DNA of 50,082 bases. Origin: Bacillota bacterium. Lineage in GTDB: Bacteria; Bacillota; Clostridia; Oscillospirales; Acutalibacteraceae. The stretch covers positions 1 to 50,082 of the forward strand of contig JAEWYE010000022.1 of the NCBI GenBank assembly GCA_023458755.1, in the 5' to 3' direction. The position numbers were made by a program, and so were the translations under genes. Each line of letters begins with the position of its first letter. Position 1 is the first letter of the stretch. Below, one piece after another: positions 1 through 8,293 of this stretch. The notes under the pieces are model-generated. The model was given only the letters and a program-made list of their open reading frames with translations, made no database searches and was not told the DNA's origin.

Positions 1-21
1 TTCAGCTTGCTTTGTCATCAT
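1..21 (-). CDS. Start of a leftward gene cut by the window edge
   Basis: Only the first seven codons (MMTKQAE) are inside the window. A Shine-Dalgarno sequence (aaggag, read on the minus strand) lies at about 30-35, correctly spaced from the ATG at 21. The gene follows the TadZ-like gene by about 25 bases and is probably in the same operon. Nothing can be said about its function. Confidence 0.6.
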
Positions 22-46
22 AATAAATTCTCCTTGTGCCGGAGCA

Positions 47-1051
47 TTACGCTCCGGCGATATACTTTGTCATCATGGTTTTATATGCCTTGGCATTGCT
101 CATACCATCTGTAGGTTCGGGCTGATATTCTAAAAACAATACATTGTGAAAATTGCTTTGCAGAATGGCAGCATAATCACCTTTTACCTTTTCGTGAGTA
201 AAAGGGCAAAGCACGGTAGCGTCCATGGTTTCCAGCTTTTTCAGCAAAAGCATGGAACGGGGAAGCTCATAGGGTTTTGTACCGCACACTGCCAGCAGCA
301 TGTCGGCGGCTTTTACGGTTTCGTTCAGGTTCGGGGTATATCCAATATCATAAATGATAAAATTTACAGGCTTTGTCATTGCGGAATTTCCGTAGTACAC
401 ACCGTCCAGCCGCCAGCCTTCACCCTCCGGCTCCATATCATAATCGGCGGCCATGGTGGTCAAAATGCCGCTGTCGTTCTTCTCCACATAACAAACGGAA
501 GCTCCCACTGCGGCAAGCCAAGAGGACAATCCGATAGCCATGGTGGTAGCTCCCATTCGCGGCTGCGAGGAAATAACGGCGATACGGATATTCTCACAGT
601 CAAACCGATAGCGTTTGATTCCCTCCGCTTTTTTTGTCCGTTCCTTGGGATGATAACGTGTCATGCCCTGCTCACTCAGGCACTCGGTTATTTCACGTTG
701 GATAGCGGCAATTTCCGTTTCGCAGACGATATTGCCCACACCACTGTTCAAAAGAGCCTGAAACAAAGAACTGCCCTGTTTCAACCCCTCGTAAATCACC
801 GTGATTCGAGGGCTGTACATGGTCAGAAATTCTTCAATGGCCTCGGCAAATTCATCATCACTGTCCCCAAAGGCAATACGATCCAGAACAACCTCGGTCA
901 CATGGGAAAAGTTACGCATATCATAGACAATAAACTGCTTGAGAACAAAGCTGCCCACCATCTTTTTGATGGGCGTATCGCTGTCCGTATCATACCATCC
1001 GGTAAAATCCAACAGGTTCGTATGCTCTGTGGATGAAAGATATAAAATCAT
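47..1051 (-). CDS. TadZ/CpaE-like P-loop protein with degenerate Walker A
   Basis: A 334-residue protein of the ParA/MinD superfamily, resembling TadZ/CpaE, which localise Tad pilus machinery. From about residue 150 the segment IRIAVISSQPRMGATTMA matches the deviant Walker A loop, but the conserved lysine before Thr is an Ala, as in many TadZ/CpaE proteins, so ATP hydrolysis may be lost. The N-terminal 140 residues would be the receiver-like or partner-binding half of CpaE; that is inference. The ATG at 1051 was chosen over an upstream in-frame ATG because ggaggcgaaa lies just before it. It follows the C39-like peptidase gene closely and ends the visible transfer module. A second, canonical TadZ-like ATPase is encoded at 13.8-14.7 kb. 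Confidence 0.6.
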   Translation of the reverse strand: MILYLSSTEHTNLLDFTGWYDTDSDTPIKKMVGSFVLKQFIVYDMRNFSHVTEVVLDRIAFGDSDDEFAEAIEEFLTMYSPRITVIYEGLKQGSSLFQALLNSGVGNIVCETEIAAIQREITECLSEQGMTRYHPKERTKKAEGIKRYRFDCENIRIAVISSQPRMGATTMAIGLSSWLAAVGASVCYVEKNDSGILTTMAADYDMEPEGEGWRLDGVYYGNSAMTKPVNFIIYDIGYTPNLNETVKAADMLLAVCGTKPYELPRSMLLLKKLETMDATVLCPFTHEKVKGDYAAILQSNFHNVLFLEYQPEPTDGMSNAKAYKTMMTKYIAGA

Positions 1052-1068
1052 ATTTTCGCCTCCTCGTA

Positions 1069-1893
1069 TCAATTTGAAATCGCCCAAAACGGACCGCCTG
1101 CGGCAGCTCCTTTTCGGGCTTCATTCATAATCAGCGACAGATCCCACTCCTGCTGGCTGCGCTTCTGGCTGGCAGGATCAGCAACAAGAATTTTCCCTTC
1201 GTTGGTAACACCCCGCAGAACAATAAAATGCCCACTGGAGGTAAAGTGTCCTTTGCTCATAATTGCCACTACCAGCTTGCCGGAAGAAAGCGCGTCCACG
1301 ATGTCCTGCGCAGATAAATCCCCCTCGCAGGATAATCCATAGCCCTCGGCGGCGGCCGGTATCAGGCTGTGATAGGAGCCGTTCCCCTCACAGCGGTATC
1401 CGCCCGCGACAGACCAATTGGACAGTTCTACGGGGTCATGGGGTTCTCCGGTCAGGGTGGATATAACGATGGACATGGCGGTGGGACCGCAGCCGCCTTC
1501 TCCGATGGTGCCGGAAGTGCCGTACATTTTGTCCGCCCAGCGCTCGTCAAGCTGGTTATAATACACTACCTCCATGCCGCCGTCTGTGAATACGACTCCT
1601 TCATAACTCTGACCGCTGCCCTCGATATAATCCTGCTCATAAATGCCGATGTTCTGATTATAGCCATAATTGATCTGCAAGTCTTTGATGGCGGCCAGCT
1701 CATCACCCATTGCCCATTCTGCGAATATGGATAACGGGCTGGTCAGGATATAAAGAATCAGGGCAATCAGTAAAAGCAAAGCTATTGCCGGACCTAAAAT
1801 AATAAGGAGCAGGCGTTTTCGCGCCTGCTCGTCCGTTGCTGCCTGTGCCGCTATGTGTGCCAGTAATTTGGCTGTCAATGGGTCTACTGCCAT
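1069..1893 (-). CDS. Membrane-anchored C39-like cysteine peptidase
   Basis: A 274-residue protein with one membrane segment at about residues 28-50 (LLLIILGPAIALLLLIAL) and a C-terminal papain-like domain of the Peptidase_C39_2 type. The probable catalytic Cys is in GEGGCGPTAMS (about 132), the His in SGHFIVLRG and the Asp in VADPAS, in the usual C-H-D order. It would act outside the membrane. In Gram-positive conjugation systems the wall is opened by NlpC/P60 or lysozyme-like enzymes such as Tn916 Orf14, and this may be the counterpart or may process a secreted subunit. Its ATG overlaps the stop of virB4 (TGATG), implying translational coupling. Confidence 0.75.
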   Translation of the reverse strand: MAVDPLTAKLLAHIAAQAATDEQARKRLLLIILGPAIALLLLIALILYILTSPLSIFAEWAMGDELAAIKDLQINYGYNQNIGIYEQDYIEGSGQSYEGVVFTDGGMEVVYYNQLDERWADKMYGTSGTIGEGGCGPTAMSIVISTLTGEPHDPVELSNWSVAGGYRCEGNGSYHSLIPAAAEGYGLSCEGDLSAQDIVDALSSGKLVVAIMSKGHFTSSGHFIVLRGVTNEGKILVADPASQKRSQQEWDLSLIMNEARKGAAAGGPFWAISN

Positions 1894-3725
1894 CAGCGTC
1901 CACCTGCCTTGCCCATATACATCATCTTATAATCAGGAATTTCAAAGTTAATGTGCAGACGTTTGGCTCCTACCATAAACAAGGCATGACCGCGCTTTCT
2001 TGCAAGTAAAAGCTCCTGTTCCGCTTCCGTCAAATCGTAGAGCTTGGCAGTTTCCTTCAGGTTTGGGCCGTCTGTTCCCATCAGAAGCTTATAACACGGA
2101 ATATCAAGCAGCGACTGCCCATACTGCTTAATACTTTCGGAAAGAAAGTCAATGACGCTGTGAGAAATAATACCCAGTGCCGCCTCATATTTTCTTGCCC
2201 GTTTCATGGCATTGCGGAGATAAACAAGGGACTGCGGCACCTTTTGGTCAATCATCAGATAAGCCTCGTCGCAAATCAGCAGCACCCGTTCCTCCCGGTT
2301 CCGGCTCATCTGTTCCCAGCAATAGGTCAGGATATTAAAATACTGCGTCCGCTTGATGCTGTCGCTGGTTTCCTGCAAGGCGTTTGTATCAAGGCAGATA
2401 AACTGGCTATCACTGGTAATGGTGCTGTGTCCGTTCCAAATGAAGCTGTCCGCACCCTCGGCAATGTCATATAGCAGCAGCGCAAGGTCAGCGTATGCCT
2501 GCCTGTCCTGTTCGGTGTCTGCCTTTTCTTTTACAAGCTGATAGAGATCAGAAAAAATTGGGAAGTCCTGCGGCCGCAAAGCGGTAATATCGGTATTCCA
2601 AGTGATACCGAACTTTCGGTACAGCTCTACAAGGCATTTTTTAAGCACTGCCTTTTGCATATCCGTCAGGCTGGGTATATACAGACTAAAAAAGATTTCA
2701 AGGTTTTTCATATGCAGGGCAAGGTCGTTCATGCCGTAGCCTTCATCCCGGTACAGCCGGTCGGCTTCCTTTTCCTGCTCATCATCACGGGGAGATGGCC
2801 GAACCTGTAGAGGATTGATTCTGCCATTTGAGACGCCTACAGCGTTGATCCAGTCACCGCAAAGGTTATAACAAAGGTCTTTGTACTCACTTTCCGGGTC
2901 TGCCACAAGGATTTTTGTGCCTTTCATGTACTCCGACATGATGATATGCTTGATGGCGGTGGACTTGCCGACACCGGAATTGCCCATAATGACAAAATTG
3001 CTGTTGGTGCGGTCACTTCCTCGTTTCCAGACATCTACAATGACAAGGCTTCCGCTTGCATCCTGTGCAAAGTAGTAGCCCTCGCCATCATTAAAGCCGG
3101 AGCTGGCAAAGGGAAAGCCGCCCACAAAGGTAGACAGGGGAACGATTTTTTGCAGGATGCTCTCTATCTTCCCATTGGACGGAAACGACGGAGAAATATG
3201 CTGAAAGCACTCCTTTTGCAGATTGGGAATGATCCTCATCTTGCACTTTAGCACGCTGATCATGCTTTCTGCACGGCGGCAGACCTTTTTGAAGGTGCGG
3301 TCATCCTTGGCAATGGGCATGACCGACACATTCATAAGTCCTACGGTTTCACCCTCACGGTCGATCTGCATGATGATTTTCTCGCCGTCCTCGGCTGCTT
3401 TTTCTGCGCGCTGGCGGGTCAACGGGTCTTTGGCCCCCTCGGCAAATCCGCGCTGCTGAACCACGCTTCGGGAAATGGCGTTAATCAGCGTGGCGTTGTC
3501 TACCGGCTTAAAGCCAATGGATACGATAGTAGACGGAATATTTGTGATTTTAGACAGCCATTCCACCTCTACCTTTTGCGGGTAACGGATCAGGCCATAT
3601 ACCTTTCCGAAACTTTCACCCACGGAAAGGCTGTTTTTTGTAAACTCCAGCCCCATCGGGGTAACAACATTGAGCAGGGCGGAATTGGTAATATTCCGTT
3701 CCTGTATGGTTTGTTTTTTAGGCAT
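1893..3725 (-). CDS. VirB4-like conjugation ATPase (CD1110-like)
   Basis: A 610-residue AAA+ ATPase that should energise the type IV secretion channel at the inner face of the membrane. Walker A is FVIMGNSGVGKSTAIKH at about 245-260 and Walker B is VLLICDEAYLMID near 470; the motif after it (MKRARKYEAALGIISHS) matches the VirB4/TraC family. It resembles the VirB4 proteins of Clostridia ICEs, where the N-terminal domain can be short. Here a separate upstream ORF (3718-4413) seems to supply VirB4 N-terminal-like sequence. The ATG follows aaaggaggacattt and overlaps the stop of that ORF by eight bases. The C39-like peptidase gene overlaps its 3' end. Confidence 0.9.
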   Translation of the reverse strand: MPKKQTIQERNITNSALLNVVTPMGLEFTKNSLSVGESFGKVYGLIRYPQKVEVEWLSKITNIPSTIVSIGFKPVDNATLINAISRSVVQQRGFAEGAKDPLTRQRAEKAAEDGEKIIMQIDREGETVGLMNVSVMPIAKDDRTFKKVCRRAESMISVLKCKMRIIPNLQKECFQHISPSFPSNGKIESILQKIVPLSTFVGGFPFASSGFNDGEGYYFAQDASGSLVIVDVWKRGSDRTNSNFVIMGNSGVGKSTAIKHIIMSEYMKGTKILVADPESEYKDLCYNLCGDWINAVGVSNGRINPLQVRPSPRDDEQEKEADRLYRDEGYGMNDLALHMKNLEIFFSLYIPSLTDMQKAVLKKCLVELYRKFGITWNTDITALRPQDFPIFSDLYQLVKEKADTEQDRQAYADLALLLYDIAEGADSFIWNGHSTITSDSQFICLDTNALQETSDSIKRTQYFNILTYCWEQMSRNREERVLLICDEAYLMIDQKVPQSLVYLRNAMKRARKYEAALGIISHSVIDFLSESIKQYGQSLLDIPCYKLLMGTDGPNLKETAKLYDLTEAEQELLLARKRGHALFMVGAKRLHINFEIPDYKMMYMGKAGGR

Positions 3726-4413
3726 AAATGTCCTCCTTTAGCATTGGGATGCTGGCTTCAAATTCCGTATCCTCTAAATGCGTGTAGGAGGGGTTGTTTA
3801 CGAGATTCAGAAGCCGCACAATCTCCTTTTCCGAAAGCACATCACAGCCGATCCCATTGGTGGTGAACTTCTCCGCCAGCAGGGATGCGCATTTCAGTAA
3901 ATCTTTTTCCGCGCCGTCCTCATACCGATCCCAAATGGAAATATAAAACTGGCGCTCCACGATTTCGCCGGACAGCGCGTAACTGCTCATCTGTAAAATC
4001 TCCTGACGCAAAAGCTCCTTACGCCTGTCATCAGCGGTTTTCAGCATTCCCTGCATGTCGGAGATAAGGGGTGAAATATCCACGGGCCTGCTGACTGCTA
4101 TAAACTTAAACGGATACTGAATGTCGGACAGCTCGGCGGTAAGCTGCTTAATCAGAGTGTTTTTTTCCGCTTTGCTGTAAAGGTCGATGCTGATTGCGTG
4201 AACACGCAGATAGGTCAGCACCAATCCGTCCTTGGTATACAGGTACTTGTCTTTTACATCCCGTACATTGATAAATTGCTGTGCGGTCTGCATAGCCATG
4301 TTCGCTTCATCCGATACCGGGTGCTTCTTGGCTGTTTTCAGAAATAAAAGCAAAAGACCGCCACCCACAAGGGTGACGGTCAGCATAATAATCGGGAATA
4401 AGAGTCCCTGCAT
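3718..4413 (-). CDS. Membrane protein resembling a detached VirB4 N-terminal domain
   Basis: A 231-residue protein with one N-terminal membrane helix (about residues 4-25) and a soluble remainder. The pattern YTKDGLVLTYLRV ... FKFIAVSRPVDISPLI resembles the N-terminal domain of VirB4/TraC ATPases, where a ligand-like beta domain precedes the motor. Directly downstream, overlapping by eight bases, is a VirB4 that begins close to its motor region. I infer a split VirB4 whose N-terminal half is membrane-anchored. The ATG is preceded by tggaggaaagatag and follows the stop of the IS-split gene without a gap. Alternatively it is an independent T4SS core subunit. Confidence 0.55.
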   Translation of the reverse strand: MQGLLFPIIMLTVTLVGGGLLLLFLKTAKKHPVSDEANMAMQTAQQFINVRDVKDKYLYTKDGLVLTYLRVHAISIDLYSKAEKNTLIKQLTAELSDIQYPFKFIAVSRPVDISPLISDMQGMLKTADDRRKELLRQEILQMSSYALSGEIVERQFYISIWDRYEDGAEKDLLKCASLLAEKFTTNGIGCDVLSEKEIVRLLNLVNNPSYTHLEDTEFEASIPMLKEDIYA

Positions 4414-4682
4414 CTATCTTTCCTCCATTTCTTCGGCGGTTTCCTCGTCCAATTCTTTCGGATGCCCAAACATCCGCCAGTAGCGTTCTCTGTCCTCCTG
4501 CGCCTGCGGAGAGTTCAGATGTTCTTCAAAGCGCATAGTTCCACGGGCATATTCCAGCTTATCCTCAAGACCGGTGCTGCGGTGGTAAATGGCAAGCAGC
4601 CTGCCGAAATCCGTAATCCCCCGTTCCTCGGCATGGGCAAGTAGCTTTTTCACGTTATCCAGCCCCACATCAAGGTCAGTCA
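4414..4682 (-). pseudogene. 3' fragment of an unknown transfer-module gene split by IS200
   Basis: About 90 codons, beginning near TDLDVGLDNVKKLLAH and ending MEER, form the C-terminal part of a protein whose N-terminal part lies at 5393-5836 on the other side of the IS200-type element. The reading frame continues a short way into IS sequence. The fragment is helical and highly charged, with acidic repeats near its end (EETAEEMEER). I do not recognise the family. It sits directly upstream of the VirB4 pair without intergenic space, so the intact product was probably part of the transfer apparatus. Confidence 0.65.
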
Positions 4683-4826
4683 AGACCACCCGTAAAACGG
4701 GTGGCTTGTGAAAAGGGTATAACCCTTTGATACTAGGCCAGCGTCTCAAGGCGCTGGCTTTCACTTCGTTCAAGCCACTATGCTTTTGACTCGTTGCCAC
4801 CCCTGAAGGGGCCTTTGTAATACCGA

Positions 4827-5282
4827 CTAACCCTTAAAAGGGTCCTCGTATTCTTTTACACTTAGTTTATCTTGCAAAATATCCGCTTTTTCCTGTTCCT
4901 GTATATATTTTCGGATGGTGTCTTCATTTAGTCCTACCGTACTTACGTAATATCCCTCCGACCAAAAATGTCGGTTTCCGAATTTATACTTTAGATTTGC
5001 ATGGCGATCAAACATCATAAGGGCCGATTTGCCTTTCAGATAACCCATAAAACTGGATATGCTAATTTTAGGCGGAATACTTACCAGCATATGTACATGA
5101 TCCGGCATAATATGCCCTTCTATGATTTGGACTCCCTTATAATTGCATAGTTGCTTCAATATATCTCTTAAATCTTCCTTGTATTGATTATAAATTACTT
5201 TTCGTCTATACTTAGGTGTGAAGACGATATGATATTTGCACATCCATTTCGTATGTGCCAGTTCATTGGCTTTCTTCGCCAT
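4827..5282 (-). CDS. tnpA: IS200-type Y1 transposase TnpA
   Basis: A 151-residue HUH-Y1 transposase that moves single-stranded DNA by a peel-and-paste mechanism. The HUH motif is in MPDHVHMLVSIP and the catalytic Tyr is in the C-terminal helix DTIRKYIQEQ; the conserved start WMCKYHIVFTPKYRRK is also present. Length is normal for the family. The ATG at 5282 was chosen because it follows aaaggtgatttca, the Shine-Dalgarno that lies in one arm of an inverted repeat (5285-5347). The gene looks intact and so the element may still be active. Confidence 0.95.
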   Translation of the reverse strand: MAKKANELAHTKWMCKYHIVFTPKYRRKVIYNQYKEDLRDILKQLCNYKGVQIIEGHIMPDHVHMLVSIPPKISISSFMGYLKGKSALMMFDRHANLKYKFGNRHFWSEGYYVSTVGLNEDTIRKYIQEQEKADILQDKLSVKEYEDPFKG

Positions 5283-5284
5283 TG

Positions 5285-5347
5285 AAATCACCTTTCCTTT
5301 CTCTAATAGTGGCTTGGACACCTCTATTATAATCGGAAAGGTGATTT
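5285..5347 (-). promoter_or_regulatory. Inverted repeat hiding the tnpA ribosome binding site, with a -10 box between arms
   Basis: AAATCACCTTTCC at 5285-5297 is perfectly complementary to GGAAAGGTGATTT at 5335-5347. The arm next to the gene contains the tnpA Shine-Dalgarno. A TATAAT hexamer on the minus strand lies between the arms (about 5328-5333). RNA coming in from outside would carry both arms and hide the ribosome binding site, while RNA started at the internal -10 would lack the distal arm. This resembles protection of IS10 and IS50 from outside transcription; IS200 itself is known to have a 5' UTR hairpin that blocks translation. Confidence 0.55.
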
Positions 5348-5392
5348 TTTGTATAACTCATTGACTCGCACCCGCATAGCGGGTGGTTTATT

Positions 5393-5836
5393 ATTTCACA
5401 TGGATTCATTTCTCTTAAAGAGAAACTCACCCATGTTCAACAGGCTAAAGCCCATAATGGAAAAACTGCCCATGGTGCGATACCATGGGCAGTTAGGGTT
5501 GTATTCCATCATAAAGCAGTTCTGATCGAGGTCAAATACCATACGCATTTCATATTCGCTGCGCTTGGCGTAAGTCTTGTTGTATTCCGGCATTTCAGCA
5601 GGAGGGATACGTTTGCAGAACATATCGGCATCGTCCAGCCGGGGATTTTGATAGGCGCCGTCATAGTCCAGATGTTCAAAGATATGGCTGACGGATTCCG
5701 GTGGGGTAAATGCTTCCTGAAGCTTTTTCGCCTGAAACATCCTTAACAGCGGTGACAGGGCATTTGCCCCGTGATACACGGAAAAGAAGTTGTTTTCTCC
5801 GCTCTCTCGAATAATATAAATTGCGCGTTTTCCCAT
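5393..5836 (-). pseudogene. 5' fragment of the unknown gene split by IS200
   Basis: About 145 codons beginning MGKRAIYIIRESGENNFF, started at the ATG at 5836 behind a gaggtgg ribosome binding site. It ends in RNES(M) and meets a stop codon in the IS left end. The other part of the gene is at 4414-4682; together they would give about 235 residues. No signal peptide or membrane helix is seen, and several aromatic, acidic stretches are present (MEYNPNCPWYRTMGSF). The family is not recognised. Loss of this gene may weaken transfer or may be tolerated; the sequence alone does not decide this. Confidence 0.7.
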
Positions 5837-5844
5837 AAGCCACC

Positions 5845-7524
5845 TCACTTTATCGGACGGATATGCCAGTCGCTGAAAAGTGAATCCCAAATGGTCAGAT
5901 CGTCCGTCAGATTGATTTGCAGCATCCCGGCAGGCGTCCATGAATCAAGGCATTCCGCATAGGTGGTATACTGCCCGACAGGATACCACACCGGCGAAAA
6001 ATGGACGGGCTGGCCGTAGGTGCTGTACTTGTTCTTCTGAAATTCAAAGGTGCTGGAATAACCGGTATTCAACCGCTTCAACAGCCGCCAGTAGGTCGAA
6101 TAATTAAATTCCGGGAAGTACGCCACCACGTTCTGTACTCCGGTAATGTGGCTGCTTGGAGCGGAAGAACTGACCTGAGCCGATACATCCGCGTTCAGCC
6201 CATATCCGCTTTTCATCGTTTTCCCGGAAGCAGTGGGAACTTTCTCATTCGGCTTAGTGTTCAGCTTAGCGGTCAGGCTCGCAGAATAAGAGAGCCAGGC
6301 ATATTCAAACCAGCCCTCATCCTCCCACCAGCCGTCCTCATCTTCACCCCCGCTGTGCCATACCCAATGCTCATGCCACCAGCAGTCCCATTCGCCCCAT
6401 GTCAGAGTTGTTGTGTTTGGCTTACTCGGTGCAGACGGAATGATGAAGTCATCATTGCGGTCATTCGCCTGTGGATCAGGCGGCGGGTTTTTATCAAGGT
6501 CTACGATTTTCGCTACGATTTCACTGCTGCTCATGGAGCAGTTGCTGGTAACGGTAATCGTAATTGTTCCCGCCTCTTTTGGGGTGCGCCATTTCACCCA
6601 CGCAAGCTGTGAACCACCCTCCGGGATATAAATATCGGTATGAGAATAGGTCTTTCCGTTGATAGAAAACCTTGCGTATGCGGGATTATCCGGCGTTTTC
6701 TGTGAACCAGCCGTAAGCGTGATGGCTGTAATGACTTCTGTATCCGTGCGGTATATTACATTGCTTTCCTTTGGCGGTTCGGGGTCAGGCTCGGAAAATC
6801 GGATAATGCCCATGCCCAAATTGGCGATAATAGTTTCGTCACTCTGCGCCTTTGTCGTAGAACCGCTCCATGCAGGAAACCCCAAATCCGGCGTTTCAAG
6901 GAACATGGACAGGGGCAGATTCTTATGGGACAAAGATACCATTTTACTCCGCAGACCGTTTCCCACCTGTTTGTTGTAAAGGGCGGCTTCAGTTGCAGTC
7001 ATGGCGAACATAACGCCGGTGTACTTAAAATACGCCACTGGCTCCAATAAAATCTTATACTTGCCGTTTATCAGGGTATCGTAATCTAAGCCTGTGGCAT
7101 TAGCAATATCCCGAATTGTTCCCTCACGGCAAAAGTAACTTCGGATAGCCGCAATATTATTGCTCCCATTGGAACTGATAATGCGGGGCATTGCGTTTGC
7201 AGGTTTGAAAGATACATACCCCTTTTGCTTTGGAGCTAAAACAGCACCGTTTTTATAGCTAATTTTACTTTTGTATTGAAAATGAATTAATATATCTCCA
7301 TTAGCTCCATTAGAAAAGTCAACAGGTGATGATACAGGCGTATTGTCACTGTCACGGACAACAGTAATTCTCACTCCATCACGTCCGGGCGTCCATGAAT
7401 TCTGCCCGGTTCCCTGACCCATACCTCCACCGCCGCCATCAATGTTCGAGTCGGCGGCAAAGGCAGGCAAGGCTAACGAAAAAAGCATTGCCAGTAAAAG
7501 CAATGCGCAGATCAGCTTTTTCAA
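5845..7524 (-). CDS. Large secreted or surface protein with a Trp-rich acidic segment
   Basis: A 559-residue exported protein. A signal peptide is clear: MKK, a hydrophobic stretch to about residue 20, then cleavage after AFA. The mature part begins with a Gly-rich stretch (GGGGGMGQGTG), has beta-rich regions with an Ig-like look around 255-340, a proline spacer near 345-355, and a strip at about 376-410 with ten Trp residues mixed with Asp and Glu. No known catalytic motif is seen. The start is a TTG behind ggaggtgatcaacaa. A terminator hairpin ends directly before this ribosome binding site. By position, between the pseudopilin genes and VirB4, it could be an adhesin or an extracellular part of the pilus or conjugation machine. 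Confidence 0.65.
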   Translation of the reverse strand: MKKLICALLLLAMLFSLALPAFAADSNIDGGGGGMGQGTGQNSWTPGRDGVRITVVRDSDNTPVSSPVDFSNGANGDILIHFQYKSKISYKNGAVLAPKQKGYVSFKPANAMPRIISSNGSNNIAAIRSYFCREGTIRDIANATGLDYDTLINGKYKILLEPVAYFKYTGVMFAMTATEAALYNKQVGNGLRSKMVSLSHKNLPLSMFLETPDLGFPAWSGSTTKAQSDETIIANLGMGIIRFSEPDPEPPKESNVIYRTDTEVITAITLTAGSQKTPDNPAYARFSINGKTYSHTDIYIPEGGSQLAWVKWRTPKEAGTITITVTSNCSMSSSEIVAKIVDLDKNPPPDPQANDRNDDFIIPSAPSKPNTTTLTWGEWDCWWHEHWVWHSGGEDEDGWWEDEGWFEYAWLSYSASLTAKLNTKPNEKVPTASGKTMKSGYGLNADVSAQVSSSAPSSHITGVQNVVAYFPEFNYSTYWRLLKRLNTGYSSTFEFQKNKYSTYGQPVHFSPVWYPVGQYTTYAECLDSWTPAGMLQINLTDDLTIWDSLFSDWHIRPIK

Positions 7525-7540
7525 TTGTTGATCACCTCCG

Positions 7541-7579
7541 AAAAAAAAAATGGGATACAGCCGTAAATGACTGTATCCC
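7541..7579 (-). terminator. Rho-independent terminator abutting the next ribosome binding site
   Basis: Read on the minus strand, a perfect nine-base-pair stem (GGGATACAG with CTGTATCCC, 7552-7579) is followed by a run of ten T (7541-7550). It ends the DUF6550-like gene. The Shine-Dalgarno of the next gene starts one base after the T run, so only readthrough would supply its mRNA from upstream. Confidence 0.85.
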
Positions 7580-7601
7580 GTAGCTTTAGATTATTCTGTT
7601 T

Positions 7602-8162
7602 CTACATATCGCCAACCGGATCACCGGTTCCGGCATTCGGGGCTTCGTTTGTCTTGTTTTCTTCTCCGCTATCTTCTACCCAGCCAAATCCCGGAACATA
7701 AACCGCACCATCCGAGCGCTTTTCTCCGCCTTGCGGCTGTTTCTTTTCCTGTGTGCTGTTAGAACTGCTTCCAGAGCCTTGATTCGTTTCAGATGGAGGG
7801 CTGGAGGGTGCAACCGCTTCTGACGGAGATTTCGGCTTACCATCAGAGGGTTTGCTTTGCGTCGTATCTTGCGTATTGCTGCCAGAGGACGAATTTTCGT
7901 TCTCTGTTCCCGTAGCCTTTGCTGGCTCCGTGGATGGAGTAGGTTCCATCTCGGCTTGGGGTTCCGTCGTTGATGAGGGTTCCGTTGTAATTTCCGGCAC
8001 AACGACCTGTGATTCCACAGGAGCCGTACTTTCAACAGGCGTTTCCTGCGGTTGTCCGCCCATGGTGCTGACATAATAGAAAAGTCCTCCTGCAAGGCAG
8101 ATCGCCACAAGGGACAAGGCGGCAATAACCGCTTTTTTCTTGGTTGTATACTCTTTTTTCAT
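7602..8162 (-). CDS. Membrane-anchored protein with Ser/Thr/Pro-rich linker (DUF6550-like)
   Basis: A 186-residue protein: short basic N-terminus, one membrane helix at about residues 11-31 (AVIAALSLVAICLAGGLFYYV), a roughly 110-residue low-complexity linker rich in Ser, Thr, Pro, Glu and Gln, and a short ordered C-terminal motif VPGFGWVEDSGEEN. The layout recalls the DUF6550 proteins found in Clostridia mobile elements; that name is from memory and not checked. The extended linker suggests a wall-spanning tether that presents the C-terminal motif outside. The ATG has a gtgagg ribosome binding site. A strong terminator follows the gene. Confidence 0.6.
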   Translation of the reverse strand: MKKEYTTKKKAVIAALSLVAICLAGGLFYYVSTMGGQPQETPVESTAPVESQVVVPEITTEPSSTTEPQAEMEPTPSTEPAKATGTENENSSSGSNTQDTTQSKPSDGKPKSPSEAVAPSSPPSETNQGSGSSSNSTQEKKQPQGGEKRSDGAVYVPGFGWVEDSGEENKTNEAPNAGTGDPVGDM

Positions 8163-8293
8163 ATCAATGGCCTCACTTTCATCTTGATGAACGGTTTAGC
8201 CCTATTTACCCATTTGCTGCTTTTACCCAATTCCATTATAATCGGAATCCTTCTGCGCGTCCAGACATTTCAGAAGATTATGGAAATCAGGCT

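Larger units (their letters stand above)
4681..5395 (-). mobile_element. IS200/IS605-family insertion sequence (tnpA only)
   Basis: About 0.7 kb containing a single Y1 transposase gene and no tnpB or iscB. Each end has a subterminal hairpin that TnpA would recognise: 4686-4704 (CCACCCG, four-base AAAA-type loop region, CGGGTGG) and 5369-5385 (CACCCGC, ATA, GCGGGTG). The two hairpins share the same CACCCG stem, as expected for the left and right ends of one element. There are no terminal inverted repeats and no target duplication, typical of the family. The element interrupts an unknown gene between VirB4 and a secreted protein. Exact ends are uncertain by a few bases because the uninterrupted target is not available. 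Confidence 0.85.

Noticed and set aside
146..1036. Plus-strand ORF of 296 residues
   Set aside because: It is the mirror of the TadZ-like gene; no ribosome binding site and composition rich in His, Gly and Gln as expected of an antisense frame.
4681..5395. A complete IS605 element with tnpB
   Set aside because: Only the Y1 transposase gene is present between the end hairpins.
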